Shown in pieces: positions 1 through 7,414 of a DNA stretch of 12,014 nucleotides. Positions within the stretch are counted from its first letter, which is position 1. Each line of letters starts with the position of its first letter. Below the pieces are notes generated by a model. That model made no database searches. It saw only the letters and a program-made list of their open reading frames with translations, and was not told where the DNA came from. Source of the stretch: UBA6382 sp964596865 (GTDB lineage: Bacteria; Bacteroidota; Bacteroidia; Bacteroidales; Bacteroidaceae). The stretch is from the NCBI GenBank assembly GCA_964596865.1, contig CAZQVW010000065.1:1-12014 (forward strand), in the 5' to 3' direction. The translations under genes and the position numbers were made by a program.

Positions 1-117
1 AGTTATTGTTACAGCACTGTTAACGATAGTCAAAACGATTGGAAGTCGCCGCAAGAGGCCATAAAATCTATTACTGCCGCAGAAGATGGTAGTTATATCG
101 GGCTCGGCTGCTCGTGA
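1..117 (+). CDS. Possible 3' end of a truncated upstream gene (unknown)
   Basis: Frame 1 is open from the first base to a TGA at 115-117, giving 38 residues that end in GSYIGLGCS. The other two + frames close by about position 64. I do not recognise the fragment; the composition is unremarkable and no domain can be named. It could equally be a chance open stretch, because 38 codons is short. An imperfect tandem repeat begins at the stop codon, and then about 180 bp of AT-rich DNA leads to lon. Support is only the open frame and the position at the edge. Confidence 0.3.
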   Translation, partial: SYCYSTVNDSQNDWKSPQEAIKSITAAEDGSYIGLGCS

Positions 118-156
118 AGGGCTATATAATTAATGTGAAGGGCTATATATATTAAT
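114..156. repeat. Two-copy imperfect tandem repeat (21/22 bp)
   Basis: The sequence gtgaagggctatata is present at 114-128 and again at 135-149, each copy followed by an attaat-type end (copies 114-134 and 135-156, differing by one inserted base). It starts at the stop of the possible upstream reading frame. No function is evident; it may be a simple local duplication in AT-rich intergenic DNA. Confidence 0.6.
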
Positions 157-239
157 AAGGTGTATTGCTGATGTTATCCTATGAGTATGGGCTGCTATAA
201 AAATATGTGAAATGAGGCGGAGGATTGAATGAAAAGCAT

Positions 240-247
240 TAATTTTG
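240..247 (+). promoter_or_regulatory. Candidate -7 promoter element for lon
   Basis: TAATTTTG matches the Bacteroidota -7 consensus TAnnTTTG exactly and lies 53 bp upstream of the lon ATG. No TTTG occurs about 20 bp further upstream, so the -33 half is missing and the assignment is weak. The rest of 118-300 is AT-rich, has no gene longer than 15 codons, and shows no hairpin that I would call. Confidence 0.3.
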
Positions 248-300
248 CTGTTCATTTGGCATATACGGCCCAATAATAGATCAATTGAGCGAATTACATT

Positions 301-2832
301 ATGAATGACGAATCAAGCATAAACCCTTTTTCCCTTATTGCCGATTTTGATGGCAATGTGGAGGATATATTCAATGTTCAGATAAATGATGACATATTGC
401 CGGCGCTGCCGCTGAGGAATATGGTGTTGTTTCCGGGCATAGTGTTGCCGGTGTCGATAGAAAGGCAGTTCTCTATGGAGGTGGTGCGCCACGCCATGGA
501 GAGCGACTCGTATATCGGTATGATATATCAGCGCAATCCCAATACCAACGAGCCCAAGCAGAGCGACATCTATAATATCGGCACTATCGCGCGCGTGATG
601 CGCATCATCGAATTGCCCAACGGCCACATCACTGCCCTCTTGCAGGGTTTCTGCCGCTTTAAGGTGGGCCAGTTGGTACGTCGCGGCCATATCTACCGCA
701 CCACGGCGGAGGTGATGTATGAGCAGGACGCCGTGAAGGGCGATAAGGAGTTTGATGCGCTGGTAGACGCCATCCGCGAGCTCACGGTGAAGCTGATGCA
801 GCTCACCGACGGCAGTGGCGAGGAGAGCTCTTTCGCTGTGAAGAACATCAGCAACGATGTATTCTTGATTAATTTCGTTTGCACCAACCTGTCTATCCCC
901 GTAAGTGAGAAAATGGAGATTCTCCGCCTCACTTCGCCCAAGGATAGGGCTTTCCGGCTGCTCTCTATCTTAAACCGCGAAATCCAATTCGCCACCCTCA
1001 AGGATAATATCCGCCGCAAGACGCGCGAAGACCTGGATCAGCAGCAGAAGGAATATTTTCTCCAGCAACAGATGCGCAATATTCAGGAGGAATTGGGCGA
1101 TTCCGAGGTGGATGATATAGAGGGGCTGAGGAAGAAGTTGAAGAAACTGACTATGCCCGATGCCACACGCGAGACTATTAACAAGGAGATAGACAAGCTG
1201 GAGCATATCAACCAGCAAAATCCCGATTACAATACTCAATACAATTATTTGGAGACTGTATTGTCGATGCCGTGGGGCATATACAGCAAAGACAATATAG
1301 ATATCAAGAAAGCCGAGCGCCAACTCAATCGCGACCACTACGGATTGGAGAAAGTGAAAGAGCGCATATTGGAGAATCTGGCCGTAGTGAAGAAGCGCGG
1401 CGACTTCAAATCGCCTATCCTCTGCCTTTATGGCCCTCCGGGCATCGGCAAGACTTCGCTGGGCAAGAGTATAGCAAAAGCTATGGGCCGGAAGTATGTG
1501 AGGGTGTCGCTTGGCGGAGTGCATGACGAGGCCGAAATCCGCGGCCACCGCCGCACTTATATCGGAGCCATGCCCGGCCGGATTATCAAGAACCTTATCC
1601 GCTGCAAAACGGCCAACCCCGTCTTTGTGCTCGATGAGATTGACAAGATGAGCCAAGAAACCATCAATGGCGACCCCACCTCCGCCCTTCTGGAGGTGCT
1701 CGACCCCGAGCAAAACAATACCTTCCACGATAATTTCGTGGATTTGGATTTCGACCTCTCAAAGGTGATGTTTATAGCCACGGCAAACAATGTCGGCTCC
1801 ATTCCCGCTCCGTTGCGCGACCGCATGGAGATGATTGAGATGACCGGTTATATCACCGAGGAGAAGATTGAAATTGCCAAACACCACCTCCTGCCAAAGG
1901 CAATGAAGGAGCACGGTATCACCAAGGAGGACGGTGTCCGCTTCTACAACGATGCCTTTGAGGAAATCATCGAAAAATACACCCGTGAGAGCGGTGTGCG
2001 CTCGCTGGAGAAGAAAATAAACGAAATCTTGAGAAAGATTGATTATAAACTGGTGCAACAGGAGGAGGGCGTCGTCACCACCGTCCACGCCAAGGATATA
2101 GAAGCGTATCTGGGCAAACCTCTCTTCACCCGCGACATGTATCAGGGCAATAAATACGCCGGTGTGGTAACAGGCCTTGCCTGGACTGCCGTCGGTGGCG
2201 AGATTCTCTTTATCGAAACCAGTTTGAGCAAGGGCCACGGCAGTAAGCTCACGCTTACCGGCAACCTCGGCGATGTGATGAAGGAGTCGGCCACACTCGC
2301 ATTGGAGTATATTAAGGCGCATTCCGGATTGCTGGGCATCGACTACCGTATCTTCGACAATTACAACATTCATATCCACGTGCCCGAGGGCGCTACGCCA
2401 AAGGACGGGCCCTCGGCCGGCATCACTATCGCCACCTCCATCGCGTCCGCCCTTACCCAGCGCCGTGTGCGCGAGAAGACGGCCATGACCGGCGAGATTA
2501 CTCTGCGCGGAAAGGTGCTGCCCGTGGGCGGAATAAAGGAGAAAATCCTCGCTGCCAAGCGTGCCGGTATCAATACTATCGTTATCTGCCAAGACAACCG
2601 CAAGGACATCGAAGAAATCCAACCGAAATATTTGGAGGGCGTAACATTCCATTATGTGGAGAATGTGAGCGAGGTACTGACCTTTGCCCTACTGAAAGAG
2701 AAGGTGGATAATCCCGTTACTTTCGATATCCCCGAAGAAAATAGCGAGGCAAATGTGGCTGCCCTCACCGCGGCTGTTACTGCTGCCGCCAAGAAGATGG
2801 GCAACGCCGCCTCTGCCGCCCCTAAAGCCTAA
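301..2832 (+). CDS. lon: ATP-dependent protease La (LonA)
   Basis: This is a full-length LonA protease (843 aa), a cytoplasmic hexameric AAA+ serine protease that degrades misfolded and regulatory proteins. The N-terminal substrate-binding LAN domain begins at about residue 33 with LPALPLRNMVLFPG. The AAA+ module has Walker A GPPGIGKT at 378-385, Walker B VFVLDEID at 441-448 and the ATANN...LRDRME sensor/arginine-finger region. The protease domain starts near residue 600. Its catalytic Ser is S705 in PKDGPSAG, and the partner Lys is K748 in GGIKEK, 43 residues apart as in E. coli Lon (S679/K722). The last 40 or so residues are an alanine-rich, unconserved tail. The ATG at 301 is chosen because it gives the expected spacing to the LAN motif. 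No Shine-Dalgarno is seen, as is usual in this phylum. A candidate -7 box lies at 240-247. tgt follows after 81 bp and has its own promoter candidate. Confidence 0.98.
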   Translation: MNDESSINPFSLIADFDGNVEDIFNVQINDDILPALPLRNMVLFPGIVLPVSIERQFSMEVVRHAMESDSYIGMIYQRNPNTNEPKQSDIYNIGTIARVMRIIELPNGHITALLQGFCRFKVGQLVRRGHIYRTTAEVMYEQDAVKGDKEFDALVDAIRELTVKLMQLTDGSGEESSFAVKNISNDVFLINFVCTNLSIPVSEKMEILRLTSPKDRAFRLLSILNREIQFATLKDNIRRKTREDLDQQQKEYFLQQQMRNIQEELGDSEVDDIEGLRKKLKKLTMPDATRETINKEIDKLEHINQQNPDYNTQYNYLETVLSMPWGIYSKDNIDIKKAERQLNRDHYGLEKVKERILENLAVVKKRGDFKSPILCLYGPPGIGKTSLGKSIAKAMGRKYVRVSLGGVHDEAEIRGHRRTYIGAMPGRIIKNLIRCKTANPVFVLDEIDKMSQETINGDPTSALLEVLDPEQNNTFHDNFVDLDFDLSKVMFIATANNVGSIPAPLRDRMEMIEMTGYITEEKIEIAKHHLLPKAMKEHGITKEDGVRFYNDAFEEIIEKYTRESGVRSLEKKINEILRKIDYKLVQQEEGVVTTVHAKDIEAYLGKPLFTRDMYQGNKYAGVVTGLAWTAVGGEILFIETSLSKGHGSKLTLTGNLGDVMKESATLALEYIKAHSGLLGIDYRIFDNYNIHIHVPEGATPKDGPSAGITIATSIASALTQRRVREKTAMTGEITLRGKVLPVGGIKEKILAAKRAGINTIVICQDNRKDIEEIQPKYLEGVTFHYVENVSEVLTFALLKEKVDNPVTFDIPEENSEANVAALTAAVTAAAKKMGNAASAAPKA

Positions 2833-2871
2833 GAGGGAGGGGCGCCGCAGGCGAATGTCCGGCCTTTTCAT

Positions 2872-2879
2872 TATCTTTG
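2872..2879 (+). promoter_or_regulatory. Candidate -7 promoter element for tgt
   Basis: TATCTTTG is an exact match to the Bacteroidota TAnnTTTG element, 34 bp before the tgt ATG, which would give a 5' leader of roughly 28 nt. No good -33 TTTG is visible at the right distance upstream. It lies in the 81-bp lon-tgt gap, so tgt and the permease behind it can probably be transcribed independently of lon. Confidence 0.45.
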
Positions 2880-2913
2880 CAGTAAATAACGCGATTTCCC
2901 AGTAACCAAACTG

Positions 2914-4047
2914 ATGACTTTTCGTCTACTCAATACAGATTCCTCCGGCACAATGGCTCGCGCCGGTGAGATTCAGACCGACCACGGCTCCATACCCACA
3001 CCAATCTTTATGCCGGTGGGCACGGAAGCCAGTGTGAAGGGCGTCCACACCCGCGAGCTCATTGACGACATCCACGCCCGCATCATTCTGGGCAATACCT
3101 ACCACCTTTATCTCCGCCCGGGCACTGATGTGATACACCGCGCCGGTGGCCTCCACCGCTTCAATGGTTTTCCGCGCCCCATGCTCACCGATAGCGGTGG
3201 CTTTCAGGTCTTTTCCCTCACGGGCATCAGAAAATTGCGGGAAGAGGGCTGCGAGTTTCGCTCGCATATCGACGGCAGTAAGCATATCTTCACGCCGGAG
3301 AGAGTGATTGACATCGAGCGCGAGATTGGCGCCGACATCATGATGGCGTTTGACGAGTGTGCACCCGGCACTGCCTCCTATCAATATGCCAAGGAGTCGT
3401 TGGGCCTTACCCACCGCTGGTTGAAACGCTGCGTAGACAGATTTAGAGAGACAGAACCCCTATATGGCTACAATCAATCGCTGTTTCCAATCGTTCAGGG
3501 CTGCGTATATAAAGACCTGCGCGAAGAAAGCGCCCGCTATGTGAGCGATTTTGGTGCCGACGGCTACGCTATCGGTGGTCTGGCCGTGGGCGAACCCGTG
3601 GAACAGATGTATGAGATGATTGAGGTCGTCAATGCCATTCTCCCCACCGACCGCCCGCGCTATCTGATGGGGGTGGGCACTCCGATAAACATCCTGGAGG
3701 GCATCGCTCGCGGCGTGGATATGTTTGATTGCGTGATGCCTACGCGCAATGGCCGCAATGCCATGCTCTTTACCTCCCGCGGGGTAATCAATATGCGCAA
3801 TCAGAAGTGGACAAACTGCTTTGAGCCTATAGATCCCGAAGGCACTTGCTTTGTAGACACCGCTTACTCGAAAGCCTACTTGCATCATCTGTTTAAGGCC
3901 AAAGAGTTGCTGGCAATGCAGATTGCCTCGATTCATAATCTGAGGTTCTATCTCTGGCTGGTGGAGCAGGCGCGCGAACATATCATCAAGGGTGATTACA
4001 ACGAGTGGTATAAAGCAATGGTGCCCGAGTTGAGCCGAAGACTGTAG
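2914..4047 (+). CDS. tgt: Queuine/preQ1 tRNA-guanine transglycosylase
   Basis: TGT (377 aa) exchanges guanine-34 in the anticodon of GUN tRNAs (Asp, Asn, His, Tyr) for a queuosine precursor. The active-site elements are intact. DSGGFQV at 93-99 supplies the substrate-binding Asp (D93). MFDCVMPTRNGR at 270-281 holds the nucleophile D272, equivalent to D280 of the Zymomonas enzyme. GVGTP and the Gly-rich IGGLAVGE loop are also present. The C-terminal zinc site is degenerate: where the family has C-x-C-x2-C, this protein has G310-x-C312-x2-D315, and only the distal H341 in SIHN remains. The 26-residue spacing from position 315 to H341 equals that of E. coli C307-H333, so the alignment is secure. 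The length is normal and the start fits the family N-terminus. The permease gene follows after 64 bp, so a tgt-permease transcript is likely. Confidence 0.97.
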   Translation: MTFRLLNTDSSGTMARAGEIQTDHGSIPTPIFMPVGTEASVKGVHTRELIDDIHARIILGNTYHLYLRPGTDVIHRAGGLHRFNGFPRPMLTDSGGFQVFSLTGIRKLREEGCEFRSHIDGSKHIFTPERVIDIEREIGADIMMAFDECAPGTASYQYAKESLGLTHRWLKRCVDRFRETEPLYGYNQSLFPIVQGCVYKDLREESARYVSDFGADGYAIGGLAVGEPVEQMYEMIEVVNAILPTDRPRYLMGVGTPINILEGIARGVDMFDCVMPTRNGRNAMLFTSRGVINMRNQKWTNCFEPIDPEGTCFVDTAYSKAYLHHLFKAKELLAMQIASIHNLRFYLWLVEQAREHIIKGDYNEWYKAMVPELSRRL

Positions 4048-4111
4048 GCCCAACGTTTGCCCTGCGGGTGATTTCCGTTGCAATAGCGGAGCACATGAAG
4101 ATTATTTTGAG

Positions 4112-5467
4112 GTGGCTTCCCAATCAAAGGAGGTCGATAGAAATAAAACAGTGAATAAGTTTCTTCAATTACTTAAACATCTGATAGATAAACAGCCTTT
4201 TCGTTCGATTGCAAAGGCCGCGAAAGCCCTTTGGCGCGCCATAAAGAAATTAGGTGGCTGGATATGGACGGCGCTGATGGTGGTGCTCTGGCCGTTGAGG
4301 TGGGGCTATTCCCATACATTGAAGAAGCCTGTTTTCCTACTGTTGCGCCGTTGGCGCGATACGCCGCCCGTCAATCTTATCGACCGCTATATCATCCGTA
4401 AATTCATCGGCACATATTTCTTTTCCATTGTGCTGATTATCGCGGTGGTGATAGTGTTTGACTTTAACGAGAAAATCGACCAGCTCACCAAAGCAAACAA
4501 AGAATTTGGCATCTCGTGGGGGCGTATCTTCACCGATTATTACCTCAACACCGTTCCTTATTTCGCCAACCTGTTTAGCGCTCTGTTTGTTTTCATCAGT
4601 GTCATCTTTTTTACGTCCAAGATGGCCGACCGTTCCGAGATTATCGCCATGCGCAGCAACGGAATGAGTTTCAAGCGCATCCTTAGACCGTATTTCATCA
4701 GTGCCGCGTTTATCGGACTGCTCACTTTCTTTCTCGGAGCCTTTGTCATCCCGCACTCCAACAAGGTGCGCACGGATTTTGAGAACCAATATATCCGCAA
4801 AAAGCATATCACCGTGGTGGACAACGTGCAACTGCAGGTGGAGCCCGGCGTGATTGCTTTTTTCTCCTCGTTTAATATCCAAACAAAGAGTGGTACGGGC
4901 TTTTGTCTCGACCAATTCAAGGGCAAAAAGTTGGTTTCCCACCTCACGGCCCTGCGTATTGAATATGATACCATCGCTGATGAGCGCTACCACTGGCATG
5001 TGTATAATTTCAACGAGCGCAAGATGCGCGGAATGCACGAAACCATGCGCACCGGCCCCGTCTTGGACACGCTGATCGAGGTGGAACCGCGCGACCTCCT
5101 ATATACTAAGAACCAGCAGGAGACCATGACCTCGCCCGAGCTTCGCGAATATATACAGAAGCAACAGATGAGGGGGGCTGCCAATGTGAGCCAATTTGAG
5201 GTGGAGTATCACAAGCGTTTTGCCTCCGCTTTTGCGGCGCTGATACTCACTGTCATCGGTGTGTCGCTCTCCTGCGAGAAAAGGAAGGGGGGCATGGGTC
5301 TTAGTCTGGGCCTCGGTTTGGCGCTGAGCTTCACGTATATCCTTTTCCAGACTGTGTCCGCCTCCTTTGCCACCAATGGCAACTGGCCTCCCATGCTGGC
5401 TGTATGGATTCCCAATATAATATTCGCAGTCGTGGCTTTTGTCCTGTATAGGCGCACGCCAAAGTGA
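4112..5467 (+). CDS. LptF/LptG-family LPS export permease with N-terminal extension
   Basis: An inner-membrane permease of the YjgP/YjgQ (LptF/LptG) family, which with the ATPase LptB moves lipopolysaccharide from the inner membrane towards the outer membrane. The family core begins near residue 88 (NLIDRYIIRKF). TM helices are visible at about 99-116, 148-168, 191-211, 371-387, 396-416 and 424-446. Residues about 215-365 form the periplasmic beta domain. The cytoplasmic coupling motif MADRSEIIAMRSNGMSF is at 171-187. The reading frame begins with GTG at 4112 and adds about 87 residues ahead of the core: a basic, amphipathic stretch, then a hydrophobic segment (about 50-62) and more basic residues. 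The true start is uncertain, because GTG 4151 and the ATG at residue 56 are alternatives. LptF and LptG cannot be told apart from this sequence, so no symbol is given. A 44-bp inverted repeat begins 3 bp after the stop. Confidence 0.9.
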   Translation: MASQSKEVDRNKTVNKFLQLLKHLIDKQPFRSIAKAAKALWRAIKKLGGWIWTALMVVLWPLRWGYSHTLKKPVFLLLRRWRDTPPVNLIDRYIIRKFIGTYFFSIVLIIAVVIVFDFNEKIDQLTKANKEFGISWGRIFTDYYLNTVPYFANLFSALFVFISVIFFTSKMADRSEIIAMRSNGMSFKRILRPYFISAAFIGLLTFFLGAFVIPHSNKVRTDFENQYIRKKHITVVDNVQLQVEPGVIAFFSSFNIQTKSGTGFCLDQFKGKKLVSHLTALRIEYDTIADERYHWHVYNFNERKMRGMHETMRTGPVLDTLIEVEPRDLLYTKNQQETMTSPELREYIQKQQMRGAANVSQFEVEYHKRFASAFAALILTVIGVSLSCEKRKGGMGLSLGLGLALSFTYILFQTVSASFATNGNWPPMLAVWIPNIIFAVVAFVLYRRTPK

Positions 5468-5469
5468 AG

Positions 5470-5513
5470 TTAGAATAGAGTAAATAGCAAGTTGATGGAA
5501 TAGAGTGGTTTGT
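5470..5513 (+). repeat. Left inverted repeat of the cassette
   Basis: Runs from TTAGAATAGAGTA to GAGTGGTTTGT and matches the reverse complement of 5955-5998 at 36 of 44 positions without gaps; the outer 13 and inner 11 bases match completely. It also contains GAATAGAGT twice (5473-5481 and 5498-5506), 25 bp apart, so the repeat may itself have arisen by duplication. Confidence 0.85.
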
Positions 5514-5564
5514 AGACTGCGATAAAGTTTTTGGAGCTGGCTCTATCAATAATTGAAATCAGAA

Positions 5565-5930
5565 ATGGACACTTTTTATTTTAGAAAACTTGATGTTTAC
5601 CAAAGATCCGGAGATTTAGTTGTTTATGGATATAAACTTTTAGACAAGTTTCCTAAATATGAAAACTTTGCTCTCTGTGAACAGTTGTGGCGTTCACTAA
5701 TATCTGTGCCATCGAATATTGCCGAAGGCATGGGCCGAATATCTGGCCACGAAAAGCGCCACTTCCTAACTATTGCTTACGGCTCGCTGATGGAGGTTTC
5801 GTGTCAGTTTGAGATTGCCAGTTTGAGAGAATATATCACACCAAATGAGTTTCAGGTTGCAGAGGATGAAATTCGCACAATTGCAAAGGAATTTTCCGGA
5901 TTAAATAAATCTATTGTGCAAACCGGCTAA
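5565..5930 (+). CDS. Four-helix-bundle protein (23S rRNA intervening-sequence protein family)
   Basis: A 121-aa protein of the S23/IVP four-helix-bundle family (PF05635-like), first known from ORFs inside 23S rRNA intervening sequences and also found scattered in bacterial genomes. The molecular function of the family is not well established. Family hallmarks are the N-terminal F.KLDVYQRS, the FP..ENFALCEQLWRS segment, the signature SVPSNIAEGMGR at 47-58, and EKRHFL..AYGSLMEV after it. The length is typical. I start at ATG 5565 (MDTFYF) rather than the in-frame TTG at 5553, because the family usually begins a few residues before the F.KL motif. No TAnnTTTG promoter is seen, so it may be read through from the permease gene. 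The gene is AT-richer than its neighbours and is enclosed by inverted repeats, which suggests acquisition. Confidence 0.93.
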   Translation: MDTFYFRKLDVYQRSGDLVVYGYKLLDKFPKYENFALCEQLWRSLISVPSNIAEGMGRISGHEKRHFLTIAYGSLMEVSCQFEIASLREYITPNEFQVAEDEIRTIAKEFSGLNKSIVQTG

Positions 5931-5954
5931 CAAATTCATAGTCTATGCCAATAA

Positions 5955-5998
5955 ACAAACCACTCTTTTCTATTAACTAACTTACTACTCTATTCTAA
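5955..5998 (-). repeat. Right inverted repeat of the cassette
   Basis: Begins ACAAACCACTC and ends CTATTCTAA, the inverted partner of 5470-5513 (36/44 identity). It ends 2 bp before the helicase start codon, so it is the immediate 5' leader of that gene. If the two arms pair in mRNA, the helicase translation start would sit at the foot of the stem. Confidence 0.85.
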
Positions 5999-6000
5999 AT

Positions 6001-7347
6001 ATGTATTTCGACGAACTTCCCTTGGACGACCGTTTGTTAGATGCGCTCTATGAGATGCATTTCGACGAGTGTACGCCCATTCAACAGCAGGCTATTCCGC
6101 CACTATTGGAGGGGCGCGACCTTATCGGCATCGCTCAGACGGGCACTGGCAAAACCGCGGCCTACCTCCTGCCTATATTGAGCCGACTGTGCTCCGGACA
6201 ATATCCCTCCGGCGCAATCAATTGCCTTATCATGGTGCCTACGCGCGAATTGGCCATGCAGATAGACCAGGCATTGGAGGGCTTCTCCTATCATATCCCG
6301 TTTTCCGGCGTGGCCGTCTACGGGGGCAACGACGGACTGCGCTATGAACAGGAACTGAAGGGCTTGCGCCTCGGGGCTGACATCGTGGTGGCCACGCCGG
6401 GGCGCCTAATCTCGCATATCCAGCTGGGTAACGTGGATTTGTCGCATGTCTCATTCTTTGTTTTGGACGAGGCCGACCGTATGCTGGACATGGGGTTTGC
6501 CGATGACATAATGAAAATCATGTCCTACCTGCCCAGTGAGCGTCAGACAATGCTTTTCTCCGCTACTATGCCCGATGGCATCCAGAAGATGGCCGATGCC
6601 ATATTGAAAGACCCAGTGAAAGTGAGGATTGCCGTATCCAAACCCGCAGAGGGCATCGATCAGCGCGCCTATCTATGCTATGAACCGCAGAAATTCGCCA
6701 TCCTCAAGGCTTTGTTTAACGAACACCCGCCCAAGCGCTCCATTATGTTTGTGGGCAAAAAGAGTAAGGTGAAAGACCTTGTGATACAATTCCGCAAGCT
6801 CGGCATCAACCTTGCCCAAATGCACTCCGACCTCACCCAAGAGGAGCGCAACCACGTGATGAACGATTTTAAGGCTGGGCGAGTGGACCTTGTCATAGCC
6901 ACCGACATCATTTCCCGAGGCATTGACATAGATGATATCCGGTTGGTTGTCAATTATGACGTGCCTCATGACCCCGAAGATTATATTCACCGCATCGGGC
7001 GCACGGCTCGCGCTGGAAAGGACGGCATGGCCATCACTCTTGTGAGCGAGGAAGACCAATTCTATTTCTCAAAGATAGAGCAGATGATTGGTAAGGAAGT
7101 GCCCAAATACCCTTTGCCCGATGGAATGGAGGCTCCGGCCTATAAGCCGGGCAAACGTCCTGTAAAGCGAGGCGCTTTTGCTCGCGCTGGTGGTGACCGT
7201 AGCCGCAATAACGATGGCCGTGGTCGTGATAATGGCAAGGATGGCCGCAATAAAAATGATAAACCGCGCCGCCGAAACTCACGCTATCGCAACGGCCGCT
7301 CCAAAGGTTCGCAAACGAAAAATAGTTCTCCTAAATCGGATAAGTAA
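6001..7347 (+). CDS. DEAD-box ATP-dependent RNA helicase (RhlE-like)
   Basis: A 448-aa DEAD-box helicase that unwinds RNA duplexes with ATP, probably in ribosome assembly or RNA decay. All motifs are present in order: Q motif (F2...TPIQQQAIP), motif I AQTGTGKT 45-52, Ia PTRELA, DEAD 156-159, SAT 187-189, motif IV IMFVGKK, motif V ATDIISRGIDID and motif VI HRIGRTAR 330-337. After about residue 375 comes a roughly 70-residue tail rich in Arg, Lys, Gly and Asn. It is probably disordered and RNA-binding, as in RhlE-type helicases. The exact orthologue (RhlE, DeaD or other) cannot be assigned, so no symbol is given. The start lies 2 bp after an inverted repeat, and no consensus promoter is visible just upstream, so transcription from within or before the cassette is likely. 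A terminator follows 31 bp after the stop. Confidence 0.97.
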   Translation: MYFDELPLDDRLLDALYEMHFDECTPIQQQAIPPLLEGRDLIGIAQTGTGKTAAYLLPILSRLCSGQYPSGAINCLIMVPTRELAMQIDQALEGFSYHIPFSGVAVYGGNDGLRYEQELKGLRLGADIVVATPGRLISHIQLGNVDLSHVSFFVLDEADRMLDMGFADDIMKIMSYLPSERQTMLFSATMPDGIQKMADAILKDPVKVRIAVSKPAEGIDQRAYLCYEPQKFAILKALFNEHPPKRSIMFVGKKSKVKDLVIQFRKLGINLAQMHSDLTQEERNHVMNDFKAGRVDLVIATDIISRGIDIDDIRLVVNYDVPHDPEDYIHRIGRTARAGKDGMAITLVSEEDQFYFSKIEQMIGKEVPKYPLPDGMEAPAYKPGKRPVKRGAFARAGGDRSRNNDGRGRDNGKDGRNKNDKPRRRNSRYRNGRSKGSQTKNSSPKSDK

Positions 7348-7378
7348 CTTCCTGTTAAGGAGAACATTTGATACAATC

Positions 7379-7414
7379 AAGCGCGCTTCCAGCAATGGTT
7401 AAGCGTGCTTTTTT
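7379..7414 (+). terminator. Intrinsic terminator of the helicase transcript
   Basis: AAGCGCGCTT (7379-7388) pairs with AAGCGTGCTT (7401-7410), a 10-bp stem with one G-U wobble. Inside it CCA/TGG closes a GCAA tetraloop. The right arm runs into six T's (7409-7414). The T-tract is only on the + strand, so it serves the helicase. Its right half is also the stop and last codons of the convergent transporter gene. Confidence 0.8.

Larger units (their letters stand above)
5470..5998. mobile_element. Inverted-repeat-bounded cassette carrying a four-helix-bundle gene
   Basis: The block is bounded by 44-bp imperfect inverted repeats (5470-5513 and 5955-5998). It fills the whole gap between the permease stop (ends 5467) and the helicase ATG (6001), leaving 2 bp on either side. 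Its only gene is a 121-aa 23S-intervening-sequence-type protein. By eye the DNA is AT-richer than its neighbours. In RNA the two repeats could pair (36 Watson-Crick plus 2 G-U of 44) and loop out about 440 nt. This resembles rRNA intervening sequences, where a stem closes a loop that encodes the same protein family. No transposase and no target-site duplication are seen, so mobility is inferred, not shown. Confidence 0.5.

Noticed and set aside
229..276. 15-codon ORF upstream of lon with a GGAGG-like stretch before it
   Set aside because: Too short to support; it overlaps the candidate -7 element, and Shine-Dalgarno sites are not generally used in this phylum.
4095..4154. 19-residue ORF (ATG 4095) overlapping the permease start
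   Set aside because: It ends after 20 codons in another frame and has no other support; it only matters as a reason to doubt the GTG start of the permease.
5553..5564. TTG start adding four residues to the four-helix-bundle protein
   Set aside because: The ATG at 5565 fits the usual family N-terminus; nothing favours the TTG.
7150..7347. Frameshift or foreign sequence at the end of the helicase
   Set aside because: The Arg/Asn/Gly-rich tail is in frame and typical of RhlE-type DEAD-box helicases.
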